From Pseudomonas putida S13.1.2 (GTDB lineage: Bacteria > Pseudomonadota > Gammaproteobacteria > Pseudomonadales > Pseudomonadaceae), in NCBI RefSeq assembly GCF_000498395.2, contig NZ_CP010979.1:3348001-3412000 (forward strand): a stretch of 64,000 nucleotides of DNA, in the 5' to 3' direction. The position numbers and the translations under genes are program-made. Shown here in pieces: positions 8,256 through 19,300 of the stretch. The notes beneath the pieces were generated by a model. It ran no database searches and was not told where the DNA came from. It saw nothing but the letters and a program-made list of their open reading frames with translations. Within the stretch, counting starts at the first letter, position 1. Every line of letters begins with the position of its first letter.

Positions 8256-9254
8256 TCAGTAAATCAACAGTACACCTGGAAACTCCAGCACCCGGGCATG
8301 TGCTTGCCTGGCCAACTGCTTGAGGGAGTCATCAACGCGGTCAATCCGTGCTACCGCATTCACCGGCAGGCGCCGCAGCGCATCGCCGCGCACCAGCGTC
8401 AAGCCTGCGCGATAACGGCCCAGCTGCTCGACAGCCTGGGCCAGGGTCTGCTGGCGCAGCACCACCCCGCCGTTCTGCCAACTGGCCAGTTCCTCGGGGG
8501 ATTGCGCCAGTGGCTTGAGCCCGGCATGGGGCCCGAAGTACAGACTGCCACCTTGCTGCAACACGGCAGATGCCGAAGCATCGTCCAGGCCATGCGAAAC
8601 CAGGTTGATCTCGACGGTGTGCTGCAGCACGCCTACCCAGCCGGAGCGGTCATCCTTGTCGACCGCGACCAGGTACCGAGTGCCGCGGGCGGTGATGTTT
8701 GCCCCTGGCGTGCTGACAGTGAAGGGTCGCGGCTCTGCTTCGCCCACCGGTGACGGGCTGAAGACTGCCTCGCCGCGCTTGAGATGCACAGTACGGCGCT
8801 GGCCGTCATACGCGATGCTGAGAATGCTGCGGCTGCCCAGTACGAACTGGCTGCCATCGCCCAACGTGACATGGCGCACTTCGCCGTAGCCGGTCTGGTA
8901 GTCGGCGCCCAGGCCCTGCACCCAGAATGGCGGCGCCAGCCACAACCAGCAGGCCATCGCCAACCCACCGAGTGCGCCACCACTGGCCCAGGGCCGTTGC
9001 CACAGGGCCTGTAGCCAGCCCAGCGGCCCGGCGGCGCGGGCCGGACGCGGTGGCCGCACATAGCCCTGGCGCAGCGCCGCACTGGCCTGCCACGCACGGT
9101 CGAGGCGCTGGGCCACGGCCGCATGCCGGGGGTCGGCTGCCAGCCAACGCCGATAGGCCGCGTGCTCGGCGGGACCGAGGCGACCTTGACGGTGTTTCAT
9201 GACCCAATCGGCAGCCTTGCGCTCAATCGGGTCAACAGGTTCTGAGGGGTTCAC
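8256..9254 (-). CDS. FecR-family anti-sigma factor / transmembrane sensor
   Basis: A 332-residue single-pass inner-membrane regulator. The N-terminal cytoplasmic FecR_N/DUF4880 region (ERKAADWVMKHRQGRLGPAEHAAYRRWLA cut into a short helix bundle, about residues 10-55) would bind the sigma factor. One hydrophobic helix follows (about 92-112). The periplasmic FecR domain (about 120-215) contains GDGSQFVLGSRS and the ARGTRYLVAV strand. The C-terminal 80 residues resemble an STN-like lobe. The start is a GTG with no obvious Shine-Dalgarno, 65 bp after the sigma gene. It would relay occupancy of the STN receptor to the sigma factor. Family is firm from fold pattern and gene order. Confidence 0.9.
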   Translation of the reverse strand: MNPSEPVDPIERKAADWVMKHRQGRLGPAEHAAYRRWLAADPRHAAVAQRLDRAWQASAALRQGYVRPPRPARAAGPLGWLQALWQRPWASGGALGGLAMACWLWLAPPFWVQGLGADYQTGYGEVRHVTLGDGSQFVLGSRSILSIAYDGQRRTVHLKRGEAVFSPSPVGEAEPRPFTVSTPGANITARGTRYLVAVDKDDRSGWVGVLQHTVEINLVSHGLDDASASAVLQQGGSLYFGPHAGLKPLAQSPEELASWQNGGVVLRQQTLAQAVEQLGRYRAGLTLVRGDALRRLPVNAVARIDRVDDSLKQLARQAHARVLEFPGVLLIY

Positions 9255-9319
9255 GGTACGCTGTTGCTGCCTGTTGGTGTTTTTCTGGTAGCCCGGCCAG
9301 GTCAGCGCTTGCGCCTGGT

Positions 9320-9811
9320 CTACTGCTCAGGTTCAAGCCCTCGGCCAATCCTGGCCAATGCGCTGGCCAGGTGTTTTTGTACAGAGCTGGTGGAAATCCG
9401 TAAATACTCGGCGGCCTCTTTGTGTGTCATGCCTTCTACACGGCACAGCAGAAACACGTTACGCGTGCGTTCGGGCAGCAGCTCCAGGGTTGCGTGCAGG
9501 CGCTCCAGCTCCAGGGCGCTCAGGGCCTGGTCCTCTGGCGAACTGGCTTCATCGATCAAGCCGTCAAAGATACTGGCCGGCTCGGCCTCGTAGCGCTTGC
9601 TGCCATAGCGCCGATGATGGTCGATCATCAGGTTGTGGGCAACGCGAAACAGGTAGGCCGGGGTGGCAAGCAGCCGCTCTACCCCTTCCATCTGCGCCAG
9701 CCGCAAGAAGGTTTCCTGGACGATGTCCGACGCCAGGGATGGCGTGCAGTTCTTGCGCAGCAAGTAGCGGTGCAAGGCGCAGGCATGTTCGTTGAAGAGT
9801 TGTTCCAGCAC
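9320..9811 (-). CDS. FecI-type ECF RNA polymerase sigma factor
   Basis: A 163-residue ECF sigma factor of the iron-starvation group. Region 2 includes DIVQETFLRLAQ and the YLFRVAHNLMIDHHRR helix (about residues 28-66). Region 4 (about 105-155) includes LPERTRNVFLLCRVEGMTHK and the helix-turn-helix AEYLRISTSSVQKHL. The GTG start is preceded by AGGAAA at good spacing. A Fur-like box lies about 45 bp upstream, so low iron should switch on this gene, and the sigma factor should then drive the receptor operon once FecR signals. It is first in the locus, as usual for FecI-FecR-receptor sets. Confidence 0.92.
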   Translation of the reverse strand: MLEQLFNEHACALHRYLLRKNCTPSLASDIVQETFLRLAQMEGVERLLATPAYLFRVAHNLMIDHHRRYGSKRYEAEPASIFDGLIDEASSPEDQALSALELERLHATLELLPERTRNVFLLCRVEGMTHKEAAEYLRISTSSVQKHLASALARIGRGLEPEQ

Positions 9812-9852
9812 GTCAGCACTTTCCTATGCTCAGGCAAACTGGGGAGGCTGAT

Positions 9853-9875
9853 TATAATGAGAATATTTCTCGTTA
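9853..9875. promoter_or_regulatory. Fur box-like operator
   Basis: The inverted repeat AATGAGAA-TAT-TTCTCGTT (one mismatch between arms) resembles Pseudomonas Fur sites with their GATAATGAGAAT-type half-sites. It stands about 45 bp upstream of the sigma factor start, where a promoter is expected. No other gene faces it. Confidence 0.65.
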
Positions 9876-9952
9876 AGCCAGGCATTTTGCCACTGTGCAG
9901 GGGTGCTGTTACAAAACAAAAAGCCTGACGCATGCAGGCCGATTTCACACGC

Positions 9953-9988
9953 AAAAAAAAACCCGCGCTGTCGCCAGCGCGGGTTTTT
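9953..9988 (-). terminator. rho-independent terminator of asd
   Basis: A perfect AAACCCGCGCTG / CAGCGCGGGTTT stem with a short loop, followed on the minus strand by a run of Ts, lies 17 bp after the asd stop codon. Confidence 0.9.
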
Positions 9989-10004
9989 AGTCAAAGCAGA
10001 ACGA

Positions 10005-11117
10005 TCAACGCTCCAGCAGAATCCGCAGCATGCGGCGCAGCGGTTCGGCGGCGCCCCACAGCAGCTGGTCACCCACGGTGAATGCGCCCAGGTACTGCGA
10101 GCCCATGTTCAGCTTGCGGAGGCGGCCAACCGGGATGTTCAAGGTGCCGGTGACCTTGGTTGGGGTCAGTTCCTGCATGCTGATTTCACGCTGGTTCGGC
10201 ACCAGCTTCACCCACGGGTTGTGCTGGCTGATCATGCCTTCGATGTCGGCGATCGGCACGTCCTTGTTCAGCTTGATGGTCAGCGCCTGGCTGTGGCAAC
10301 GCATGGCGCCGATGCGCACGCAGATACCATCGACCGGGATCGGGCTCTTGAAGCGGCCGAGGATCTTGTTGGTCTCGGCCTGGGCCTTCCACTCTTCACG
10401 GCTCTGGCCGTTCGGCAGTTCCTTGTCGATCCATGGGATCAGGCTGCCCGCCAGTGGCACGCCAAAGTTCTCGGTCGGGAACGCTTCGCTGCGCATGGCC
10501 TCGGCAACCTTGCGGTCGATGTCGAGGATGGCGCTGGCCGGGTTGGCCAGGTCATCGGCAACGGCAGCGTGGGTGGCACCCATCTGCTTGATCAGCTCGC
10601 GCATGTTCTGCGCGCCAGCACCGGAGGCTGCCTGGTAGGTCATGGCGCTCATCCACTCGACCAGGCCGGCTTCGAACAGGCCACCCAGGCCCATCAGCAT
10701 CAGGCTGACGGTGCAGTTACCGCCGATGTAGTTCTTGGTACCGGCGTCCAGCTGCTGGTCGATGACCTTGCGGTTGACCGGGTCGAGGACGATCACGGCG
10801 TCATCCTGCATGCGCAGGGACGAGGCCGCATCGATCCAGTAACCCTGCCAGCCGGCTTCACGCAGCTTGGGGAAGACCTCGTTGGTATAGTCGCCGCCCT
10901 GGCAGGTCAGGATAACGTCGAGGGTCTTGAGCTCTTCAATCGAATACGCGTCCTTGAGCGGCGCTGTATCCTTGCCCACGTTCGGGCCTTGGCCACCCAC
11001 GTTGGAAGTAGTGAAGAACACCGGCTCGATAAGGTCGAAATCCTGCTCCTCCAGCATCCGCTGCATGAGCACGGAACCGACCATACCGCGCCAACCGATC
11101 AGACCTACACGTTTCAT
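10005..11117 (-). CDS. asd: aspartate-semialdehyde dehydrogenase
   Basis: NADPH-dependent reduction of aspartyl phosphate to aspartate semialdehyde, the branch step to lysine/diaminopimelate, threonine and methionine. The 370-residue protein matches the enteric type. It has [10 protein letters not shown] (residues 8-17) for NADP, the active-site GGNCTVSL with Cys135, and the later [10 protein letters not shown] loop. Unlike the USG-1 gene in this window, the active-site motif is intact. It lies 63 bp downstream of leuB on the same strand; the gap holds a GGCCGCCACC/GGTGGCGGGCC hairpin without a T tract, which may be a processing or REP-like element. A strong terminator follows. Confidence 0.97.
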   Translation of the reverse strand: MKRVGLIGWRGMVGSVLMQRMLEEQDFDLIEPVFFTTSNVGGQGPNVGKDTAPLKDAYSIEELKTLDVILTCQGGDYTNEVFPKLREAGWQGYWIDAASSLRMQDDAVIVLDPVNRKVIDQQLDAGTKNYIGGNCTVSLMLMGLGGLFEAGLVEWMSAMTYQAASGAGAQNMRELIKQMGATHAAVADDLANPASAILDIDRKVAEAMRSEAFPTENFGVPLAGSLIPWIDKELPNGQSREEWKAQAETNKILGRFKSPIPVDGICVRIGAMRCHSQALTIKLNKDVPIADIEGMISQHNPWVKLVPNQREISMQELTPTKVTGTLNIPVGRLRKLNMGSQYLGAFTVGDQLLWGAAEPLRRMLRILLER

Positions 11118-11180
11118 CGCAACTACACCTTTGCTAAAAGTGGGCCGCCACCGGGAATTGTGGGTGGCGGGCCAGAGAGA

Positions 11181-12263
<1,083 letters not shown>

Positions 12264-12317
12264 GCTTTCCTCTATCCATTCACGCGGTGCGGCCAGACGG
12301 GCCCCACCGAAAAGTGC

Positions 12318-13082
12318 TTAACGCTCGGCCCACAACACCAGCACATCGGTGCTGAACGAACCATCGGCCTCGATCTGGTAATACTGCCGTACTTCTTCAC
12401 CCATGGCTTGCTGCAATTGGCGTATGGCCACGCGCATCGGCTCGGGGGTGCGCATGCGCTCGACCCAGCTGCTGAACTCCAGGCGCAGTGGCTGGCGCGT
12501 GTGGCTGCGCACATGCAGGCCGGCTTCGCTGACCTGGCGCTGCCATTCGGCGGCGGAGTAGTCGCGCACATGGCTGGTGTCGCGCAGCACTTCGACCGTT
12601 TGCAGGTAGGTGTCGAGCAGCGGGCTGCCGGGCGACATCACGTCGATGAACGCCGCCACGCCACCTGGCTTGAGCACCCGGCGCACTTCGCGCAGGGCCA
12701 GGCCCAGGTCGCTCCAGTGGTGGGCCGAGTAGCGGCTGAAGACGAAGTCGAACGAGGCATCGGCGAACGGCAGGCGTTCGGCGGCGCCGCGCTCGGTGGT
12801 GATGTTGGCCAGGCCTCGCTCGGCGGCAGCGCTGGCAACCACGTCGAGCATGGATTGCGAGAGGTCGTAGGCGACCACCTCGGCAACCAGCGGGGCGACG
12901 TGGAAACTGACATGACCGGCACCGCAGCCCAGGTCCAGCACGCGGGCATGGGCCTGCCCCGCCAGCTCGGCCTGCAACAGGGCGAATTCACTGCCCTGGG
13001 CGTGCACGGCGCTGCTGAGGTAGGCGCTGGCCTGTTCGCCGAACTGGCGCTGGACCACATCGGTGTGTTGGGTGCTGGTCAT
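12318..13082 (-). CDS. class I SAM-dependent methyltransferase
   Basis: A 254-residue methyltransferase of the UbiE/type 11 group. Motif I VLDLGCGAGHVSFHVA lies near residues 48-63. The acidic end of strand 2 follows (VVAYDLSQSML), then the motif with FVFSRYSAHHW (about 110) and the post-motif GGVAAFIDVMSPG. The start is the ATG preceded by AAAGGA. A longer frame reading into the upstream REP is not credible. It lies between leuD and leuB, separated from leuD by a REP pair and from leuB by 54 bp. The conserved position in Pseudomonas suggests co-transcription, but nothing in the sequence links it to leucine synthesis. The substrate is unknown. Confidence 0.85.
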   Translation of the reverse strand: MTSTQHTDVVQRQFGEQASAYLSSAVHAQGSEFALLQAELAGQAHARVLDLGCGAGHVSFHVAPLVAEVVAYDLSQSMLDVVASAAAERGLANITTERGAAERLPFADASFDFVFSRYSAHHWSDLGLALREVRRVLKPGGVAAFIDVMSPGSPLLDTYLQTVEVLRDTSHVRDYSAAEWQRQVSEAGLHVRSHTRQPLRLEFSSWVERMRTPEPMRVAIRQLQQAMGEEVRQYYQIEADGSFSTDVLVLWAER

Positions 13083-13115
13083 GTCTCGATCCTTTAGGTT
13101 TTGGGTTAGCTCTAC

Positions 13116-13210
13116 TGGCCCTATCGCCGGCAAGCCAGCTCCCACAGGAAACCCACAGTATTCAGACCTGTGGTGATCCTGTGGGAGCTGGCTTGCCGGC
13201 GATGAGGCCA
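13116..13210. repeat. REP-type inverted repeat pair
   Basis: Two facing copies of the GCCGGCAAGCCAGCTCCCAC type of REP with near-perfect arms of about 33 bp fill the gap between the methyltransferase and leuD. Confidence 0.9.
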
Positions 13211-13229
13211 GCAAACTCACCTACATCAC

Positions 13230-13874
13230 TCAGGCATCACGGAACAGCCAGGGCTGCCCGGCGCGGTGCTTGCCTTCGAAGGCCTTGATCGCATCGCTGT
13301 CCTGCAGGGTCAGGCCAATATCGTCCAGGCCGTTGAGCAGGCAGTGCTTGCGGAATGCATCGATCTCGAAGTGCAGCACCTTGCCATCCGGGCGGGTCAC
13401 CGCCTGCGCCTGCAAGTCGATGGTCAGCTGGTAACCCGGGTTGGCTTCGACCTGCTTGAACAATTCGTCCACTTCCTCATCGCTGAGGATGATCGGCAGC
13501 AAGCCGTTCTTGAAGCTGTTGTTGAAGAAGATGTCGGCAAAGCTCGGCGCGATCACGCTGCGGAAGCCGTACTCGTCCAACGCCCACGGGGCGTGCTCAC
13601 GGCTGGAGCCGCAACCGAAGTTCTCCCGCGCCAGCAACACGCTGGCCCCCTGGTAGCGTTCGTGGTTGAGCACAAACTCGGTGTTCAGCGGGCGCTTGCT
13701 GTTGTCTTGGTAGGGCTGGCCCACGTCCAGGTAACGCCATTCGTCGAACAGGTTAGGGCCAAAGCCGGTGCGTTTGATCGACTTCAGAAACTGCTTGGGG
13801 ATGATCTGGTCGGTGTCGACGTTGGCACGGTCCAACGGCGCGACGAGGCCAGTGTGCTGGGTAAAGGCTTTCAT
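13230..13874 (-). CDS. leuD: 3-isopropylmalate dehydratase small subunit
   Basis: The 214-residue swivel-domain subunit of isopropylmalate isomerase, working with LeuC to convert 2- to 3-isopropylmalate. Characteristic features are [20 protein letters not shown] at the N terminus, the [14 protein letters not shown] loop (about residues 74-87) that contacts the substrate, and [12 protein letters not shown]. The ATG overlaps the leuC stop by four bases (ATGA), so the two subunits are translationally coupled. A longer upstream reading frame inside leuC is a shadow. Confidence 0.97.
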   Translation of the reverse strand: MKAFTQHTGLVAPLDRANVDTDQIIPKQFLKSIKRTGFGPNLFDEWRYLDVGQPYQDNSKRPLNTEFVLNHERYQGASVLLARENFGCGSSREHAPWALDEYGFRSVIAPSFADIFFNNSFKNGLLPIILSDEEVDELFKQVEANPGYQLTIDLQAQAVTRPDGKVLHFEIDAFRKHCLLNGLDDIGLTLQDSDAIKAFEGKHRAGQPWLFRDA

Positions 13875-15304
13875 GCTGCGCTCCCTTGGATCAACTCGCG
13901 AACATCGATGAAGTGGCCGGTCACCGCGGCAGCGGCCGCCATGGCCGGGCTGACCAGGTGGGTTCGGCCACCGGCGCCCTGACGGCCTTCGAAGTTGCGG
14001 TTGGAGGTGGACGCGCAATGCTCGCCGCTCTCCAGGCGGTCCGGGTTCATCGCCAGGCACATCGAGCAGCCTGGCTCACGCCATTCAAAACCGGCTTCGA
14101 CGAAGATCTTGTCCAGGCCTTCGCGCTCGGCCTGGGCCTTGACCAGGCCCGAACCCGGCACGACGATGGCTTGCTTGACGGTAGCGGCTACCTTGCGGCC
14201 CTTGGCGATTTCGGCTGCGGCGCGCAGGTCTTCGATACGCGAGTTGGTGCACGAGCCGATGAACACGCGGTCCAGTTTGATATCGGTGATCGCCTGGTTG
14301 GCGGTCAGGCCCATGTACTTCAAGGCACGCTCGATCGAACCACGCTTGACCAGGTCGGCTTCGGCAGCCGGGTCCGGCACGCGCTGGTCGACGGCCAATA
14401 CCATCTCGGGCGAGGTGCCCCAGCTGACCTGTGGCTTGATCTGGCTGGCATCCAGCTCCACTACAGTGTCGAACACGGCATCGTCATCCGACACCAGGTC
14501 TTTCCACGACTCGACCGCTTGTTCCCACTGCTTGCCCTTCGGCGCATACGGGCGGCCTTCAACGTAGGCAACGGTGGTGGCGTCAGTGGCCACCAGGCCC
14601 ACACGGGCGCCCGCCTCGATGGACATGTTGCAGATGGTCATGCGGCCTTCCATCGACAATTCGCGGATGGCGCTGCCGGCGAACTCCATGGCGTGGCCGT
14701 TGCCACCGGCGGTGCCGATCTTGCCGATCACGGCCAGGACGATGTCCTTGGCGGTAACGCCGGCAGGCAACTGGCCTTCCACGCGCACCAGCATGTTCTT
14801 CATCTTCTTGGCGACCAGGCACTGGGTGGCGAGCACGTGCTCGACCTCGGAGGTGCCAATGCCGTGGGCCAAGGCACCGAAGGCGCCGTGGGTGGAGGTG
14901 TGCGAGTCACCGCAGACCACGGTCATGCCAGGCAAGGTGGCACCCTGCTCCGGGCTGATGACGTGGACGATGCCCTGGCGTTCGTCATTCATCTTGAATT
15001 CGACGATGCCGTATTCGTCACAGTTTTCGTCAAGGGTCTGCACCTGCAGGCGCGACACCTGGTCGACGATGGCCTCGATACCGCCCTTGCGCTCTGGCGT
15101 GGTCGGCACGTTGTGGTCGGGGGTGGCGATGTTGGTGTCGATGCGCCACGGTTTGCGGTTGGCCAGGCGCAGGCCTTCGAAGGCCTGGGGCGACGTCACT
15201 TCGTGGATGATGTGGCGGTCGATGTAGATCAAGGACGAGCCGTCATCACGGCGCTTGACCTCATGGGCTTCCCAGAGTTTGTCGTAGAGCGTTTTGCCAG
15301 CCAT
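13871..15304 (-). CDS. leuC: 3-isopropylmalate dehydratase large subunit
   Basis: A 477-residue aconitase-family subunit that carries the [4Fe-4S] cluster. Cluster cysteines are seen in [14 protein letters not shown] and [13 protein letters not shown] (CxxC). The substrate motif [20 protein letters not shown] is present at about residues 130-149. The start is the ATG with GAGGAA eight bases upstream, five codons inside the longest frame. First gene of the leuCD unit, divergent from a LysR-type regulator across 131 bp. Confidence 0.97.
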   Translation of the reverse strand: MAGKTLYDKLWEAHEVKRRDDGSSLIYIDRHIIHEVTSPQAFEGLRLANRKPWRIDTNIATPDHNVPTTPERKGGIEAIVDQVSRLQVQTLDENCDEYGIVEFKMNDERQGIVHVISPEQGATLPGMTVVCGDSHTSTHGAFGALAHGIGTSEVEHVLATQCLVAKKMKNMLVRVEGQLPAGVTAKDIVLAVIGKIGTAGGNGHAMEFAGSAIRELSMEGRMTICNMSIEAGARVGLVATDATTVAYVEGRPYAPKGKQWEQAVESWKDLVSDDDAVFDTVVELDASQIKPQVSWGTSPEMVLAVDQRVPDPAAEADLVKRGSIERALKYMGLTANQAITDIKLDRVFIGSCTNSRIEDLRAAAEIAKGRKVAATVKQAIVVPGSGLVKAQAEREGLDKIFVEAGFEWREPGCSMCLAMNPDRLESGEHCASTSNRNFEGRQGAGGRTHLVSPAMAAAAAVTGHFIDVRELIQGSAA

Positions 15305-15393
15305 CAGACTGTTCCTCATCAGCGTCTTTCTATGCCAAAGACCCCTTGGCTTGTACGGACGATGCTATGGGGTTAGATTGAATAACTCAAATT

Positions 15394-15406
15394 CATAATT
15401 TTTATG
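15394..15406. promoter_or_regulatory. palindrome between leuC and its divergent LysR gene
   Basis: CATAA-TTT-TTATG is a perfect short palindrome in an AT-rich stretch of the leuC/lysR intergenic region, 30 bp upstream of the regulator start. LysR proteins usually bind dyads containing T-N11-A in such divergent regions. Candidate operator only. Confidence 0.4.
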
Positions 15407-15435
15407 CTTTGGATAACCCAAAGGAATACAGCACC

Positions 15436-16314
15436 ATGGACCTGGCCAACCTCAGTGCCTTTATCGCCATTGCCGAAACCGGCAGCTTTTCCGGGGCTGC
15501 CGAGCGGCTGTTCCTGACCCAGCCGGCCATCAGCAAACGCATCGCCGGGCTGGAGCAGCAACTGGGGGTGCGCCTGTTCGACCGCCTGGGCCGCGAGGTG
15601 ACCCTGACCGAGGCCGGGCGCGCCCTGCTGCCACGGGCCTACCAGATTCTCAATGTGCTAGATGATACCCGACGGGCGCTGACCAACCTGACCGGGGCCG
15701 TGAGCGGTCGTCTGACCCTGGCCACCAGCCATCACATCGGCCTGCACCGCCTGCCTCCATTGTTGCGGGCTTTCACCCGCCAGTACCCGGCCGTGGCGCT
15801 GGATATTCAGTTTCTCGATTCAGAACAGGCCTACGACGAAATTCTGCATGGCCGCGCCGAAATTGCCGTGATCACCCTGGCGCCCGACCCGCACCACCTG
15901 GTCAAGGCCGTGCCGGTATGGGACGACGCCCTGGACTTTGTCGCCGCCCCCGAGCACCCGCTGGCCAACAACCATGCGGTCAGCCTGGCGGATGTCGCCC
16001 GCCACCCGGCGGTCTTCCCTGGCGGCAACACCTTTACCCACCATATTGTCCAGCGCCTGTTCGAAAGCCAGGGCCTGACGCCGAACATCGCCATGAGCAC
16101 CAACTACCTGGAAACCATCAAGATGATGGTATCGATCGGCCTGGCCTGGAGCGTTTTGCCACGCACCATGCTCGACGAACAGGTTGCACCCATCGCATTG
16201 CCCGGCATACAGCTGTCGCGCCAGCTAGGCTACATCTTGCACACGGAGCGTACGCTATCGAACGCGGCCAGGGCATTCATGGCCCTGCTCGACAGCCACG
16301 CAGGGCCCGCCTGA
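15436..16314 (+). CDS. LysR-family transcriptional regulator
   Basis: A 292-residue LysR regulator. The N-terminal winged helix (MDLANLSAFIAIAETGSFSG, then LTQPAISKRIAGLEQQLGVRLFDR) covers residues 1-60. The rest is a periplasmic-binding-protein-like effector domain. The start is the ATG with AAGGA upstream; nine earlier in-frame codons are not needed. Its divergence from leuC, the usual arrangement for LysR-controlled targets, makes control of leuCD and self-repression likely. The effector is unknown. Confidence 0.93.
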   Translation: MDLANLSAFIAIAETGSFSGAAERLFLTQPAISKRIAGLEQQLGVRLFDRLGREVTLTEAGRALLPRAYQILNVLDDTRRALTNLTGAVSGRLTLATSHHIGLHRLPPLLRAFTRQYPAVALDIQFLDSEQAYDEILHGRAEIAVITLAPDPHHLVKAVPVWDDALDFVAAPEHPLANNHAVSLADVARHPAVFPGGNTFTHHIVQRLFESQGLTPNIAMSTNYLETIKMMVSIGLAWSVLPRTMLDEQVAPIALPGIQLSRQLGYILHTERTLSNAARAFMALLDSHAGPA

Positions 16315-16375
16315 CCGGCCGTCAGCCCGGTACTTCCAATTCAAGGACGCGTCATACGCCAAAGGTCTGGTACCG

Positions 16376-19300
16376 ATGCCCAAATCAGCAAACCGCTTTT
16401 TGCGCCTGCCGCGTATTCCTGCGGCCGATCCCCAAGAGTCGGAGCAGGCCTGGCAGAACGCCCCGCAACTGCTGGCCGCGCTCAACGGCGCACGCCTGGG
16501 GGCCTGGCTGTGGGATATCGAAAGCGGCCGGGTCAGCTGGTCCCGGGGCACCCAGGCCCTGTTCGGCTTCGACCCGCAGCGGCCGCTGCCCGCCGATGTC
16601 GACTACCTCGACTTGCTGCCCGAGGAAGACCGCGCGCGCACGCGCCAGGTATTCCAGGCCGTGTTCAACGGCGAGCCGGTGGAACAGGCCATGCGCCACC
16701 GCATTCGCTGGCCGGACGGTAGCCTGCACTGGCTGGAGATCAACGGCAGCCTGACCCACGACCAGCATGGCCGGCCCCAGATGATCGGGGTGATCCGCGA
16801 AATTACCCGCCAGCGCGAGCGGGAAACAGCGCTGATCAATTCGGAAAAGCGCTTCGCCACCCTGTTCCACCTCAGCCCCAACGCCATTTTGCTGACCCGC
16901 CGCCACGACGGCATGATCTTCGAAGTCAACCAGCATTTCGAAGACATGTTCGGCTGGCCCGGCAGCCAGGTGATCGGCAAGACCAGCCTGGAGCTGGGCC
17001 TGTGGGTCAACCCCGAACAGCGTCACCAGGTCATGGAGTCGACCCGCGCCAGTGGCGGCCCGCTCATCATGGAGGTGCAGTTCCGTGCCTCCAGCGGCAA
17101 GGTGCACGACGGCATCCTGTGCACCCAGGGCATCGAACTGGAGGGCGTCACCTTTTTGATCAGCACGTTCGTCGACACCACCGAACGCAAGCGCGCCGAG
17201 CAGGCCCTGAAGGACAGCCAGGAACGCCTGGACCTGGCCCTGGACTCGGCGCAGCTGGGCACCTGGGACTGGCACATCCCCAGCGGCATGCTCTACGGCT
17301 CGGCCCGCGCCGCGCAGCTGCACGGCCTGCCGCCCACCCCTTTTCACGAATCGTTCGATGCGTTTTTCGAAGGGGTGCCGGAACAGGAACGCAACTCGAT
17401 GCGCCAGGCTTACCGCAGCCTGCGCGAAGGGCCCGCCGGGAACTACCAGATCACCTACCGGGTGCAACTGGAAAACGGCATCTCGCGCTATATCGAAAGC
17501 CGCGCACGGCTTTACCGCGACGAGCAAGGTAACCCGCTGCGCATGGCCGGCACCTTGCTCGACATTACCGACCAGGTGGAGCGTGAGCAGCGCCTGAGCG
17601 CCTCGGAAGAGAAGTTCGCCAGCCTTTTCCAGGTCAGCCCCGACCCGATCTGCGTCACCCGCCAGGACACCGGCCAGTTCATCGAGATCAACCCGGCATT
17701 CAGCCAGACCTTCGGCTGGGCCAGCGACCAGGTGATTGGCCGCACCGCCGAGGAAATTGGCCTGTGGGCCGAGTCCATCGAACGTGCGCAACGTATCGAG
17801 CGGGTCATCCGCGATCGGGCCTTGAGCAACGTCGCCGTGGTGGTCAACCACCGCGACGGCGCGCCATTGACTTGTGTAATCTCCAGCCGCCTGATCACCG
17901 TCGACGACCAACCCTGCAGCGTCACCACCCTGCGCGATATTACCCAGCAGCAACGCGCCGAGGCGGCGCTGCAGTCCAGCGAGGAGAAGTTCGCCAAGGC
18001 CTTCCACTCCAGCCCAGACGCCATCACCATCACCGAACGCCACAGCGGCCGCTACCTGGAAATCAACGATGGCTTCTGCCGCCTCACCGGCTACAGCGCC
18101 GCCGATGTGGTGGGCCACACGGTATACGAGATCGGTATCTGGGCCGACGACAAGCAGCGCAGCGCATTGCTGGCCGAGTTGCGCGAACGCGGCCGGGTGC
18201 ATCACCGGGAAATGCTCGGGCGTAACAAGCGCGGCGATATCCTCACCGTGGAAGTCTCTGTTGAGCCGATCACCCTCAACGAAGTCGACTGCCTGCTGCT
18301 GACCGCCCGCGATGTCAGCCAACTGAAGAATGCCCAGGCGCAGATACGCCACCTGGCCTACCACGACCCGCTGACCAACCTGCCCAACCGCGCCTTGCTG
18401 ATGGACCGGCTGAGCCAGCAGATCGCCCTGCTCAAGCGCCACAACCTGCGCGGCGCCCTGCTGTTCCTCGACCTGGACCACTTCAAGCACATCAACGACT
18501 CGCTGGGCCACCCGGTGGGCGACACGGTGCTGAAGATCATCACCGCACGCCTGGAAGCCAGTGTGCGCTTTGAAGACACCGTGGCCCGGCTGGGTGGCGA
18601 CGAGTTCGTGGTACTGCTCAGCGGCCTGGAGGGCAGCCGTGAGGTGGTAGAGGAAAAAGTGCGCGAACTGGCCGACACGCTGCGTGAGCTGCTGGCCGAA
18701 CCGATGTCGCTGGATGGCCAGCGCCTGCAGGTAACGCCCAGCATCGGCGTGGCGCTGATCCCCGACCACGGCACCACCCCGGCCGATCTGCTCAAGCGTG
18801 CCGATATCGCCCTTTACCGGGCAAAGGACTCCGGGCGCAACACCACCCAGCTGTTCCATACCACCATGCAGAAGGCCGCCAGCGAACGCCTGCGCATGGA
18901 AAACGACCTGCGCCTGGCCTTGGCCCGTGGCGAACTGGCGCTGCACTTCCAGCCGCAGGTGGATGCCCGCGACAACCGTATCGTCGGCGCCGAGGTGCTG
19001 CTGCGCTGGCACCACCCGCAACTGGGCCAGCAACCGCCCGCGCAGTTCATTCAGGTACTGGAAGAAAGCGGCCTGATCCTGGAAGTTGGCAGCTGGATCC
19101 TTGACGAAGCCTGCGATGCCTGCGCACGCATGCTGGCCGACGGGTTGATCGACGCCGATGATTTCAGCCTGTGCGTGAACATCAGCCCTCGGCAGTTCCG
19201 CCAGAACGACTTTGTCGGGCGGGTATTGCGCAGCCTGGACGATTACCGGCTGCCTCGGCACATGCTCAAGCTGGAAATCACCGAAGGTATCGTCATCCAG

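Noticed and set aside
13230..14060. Longer leuD reading frame
   Set aside because: The first 62 codons lie inside leuC; the ATGA overlap start fits the family.
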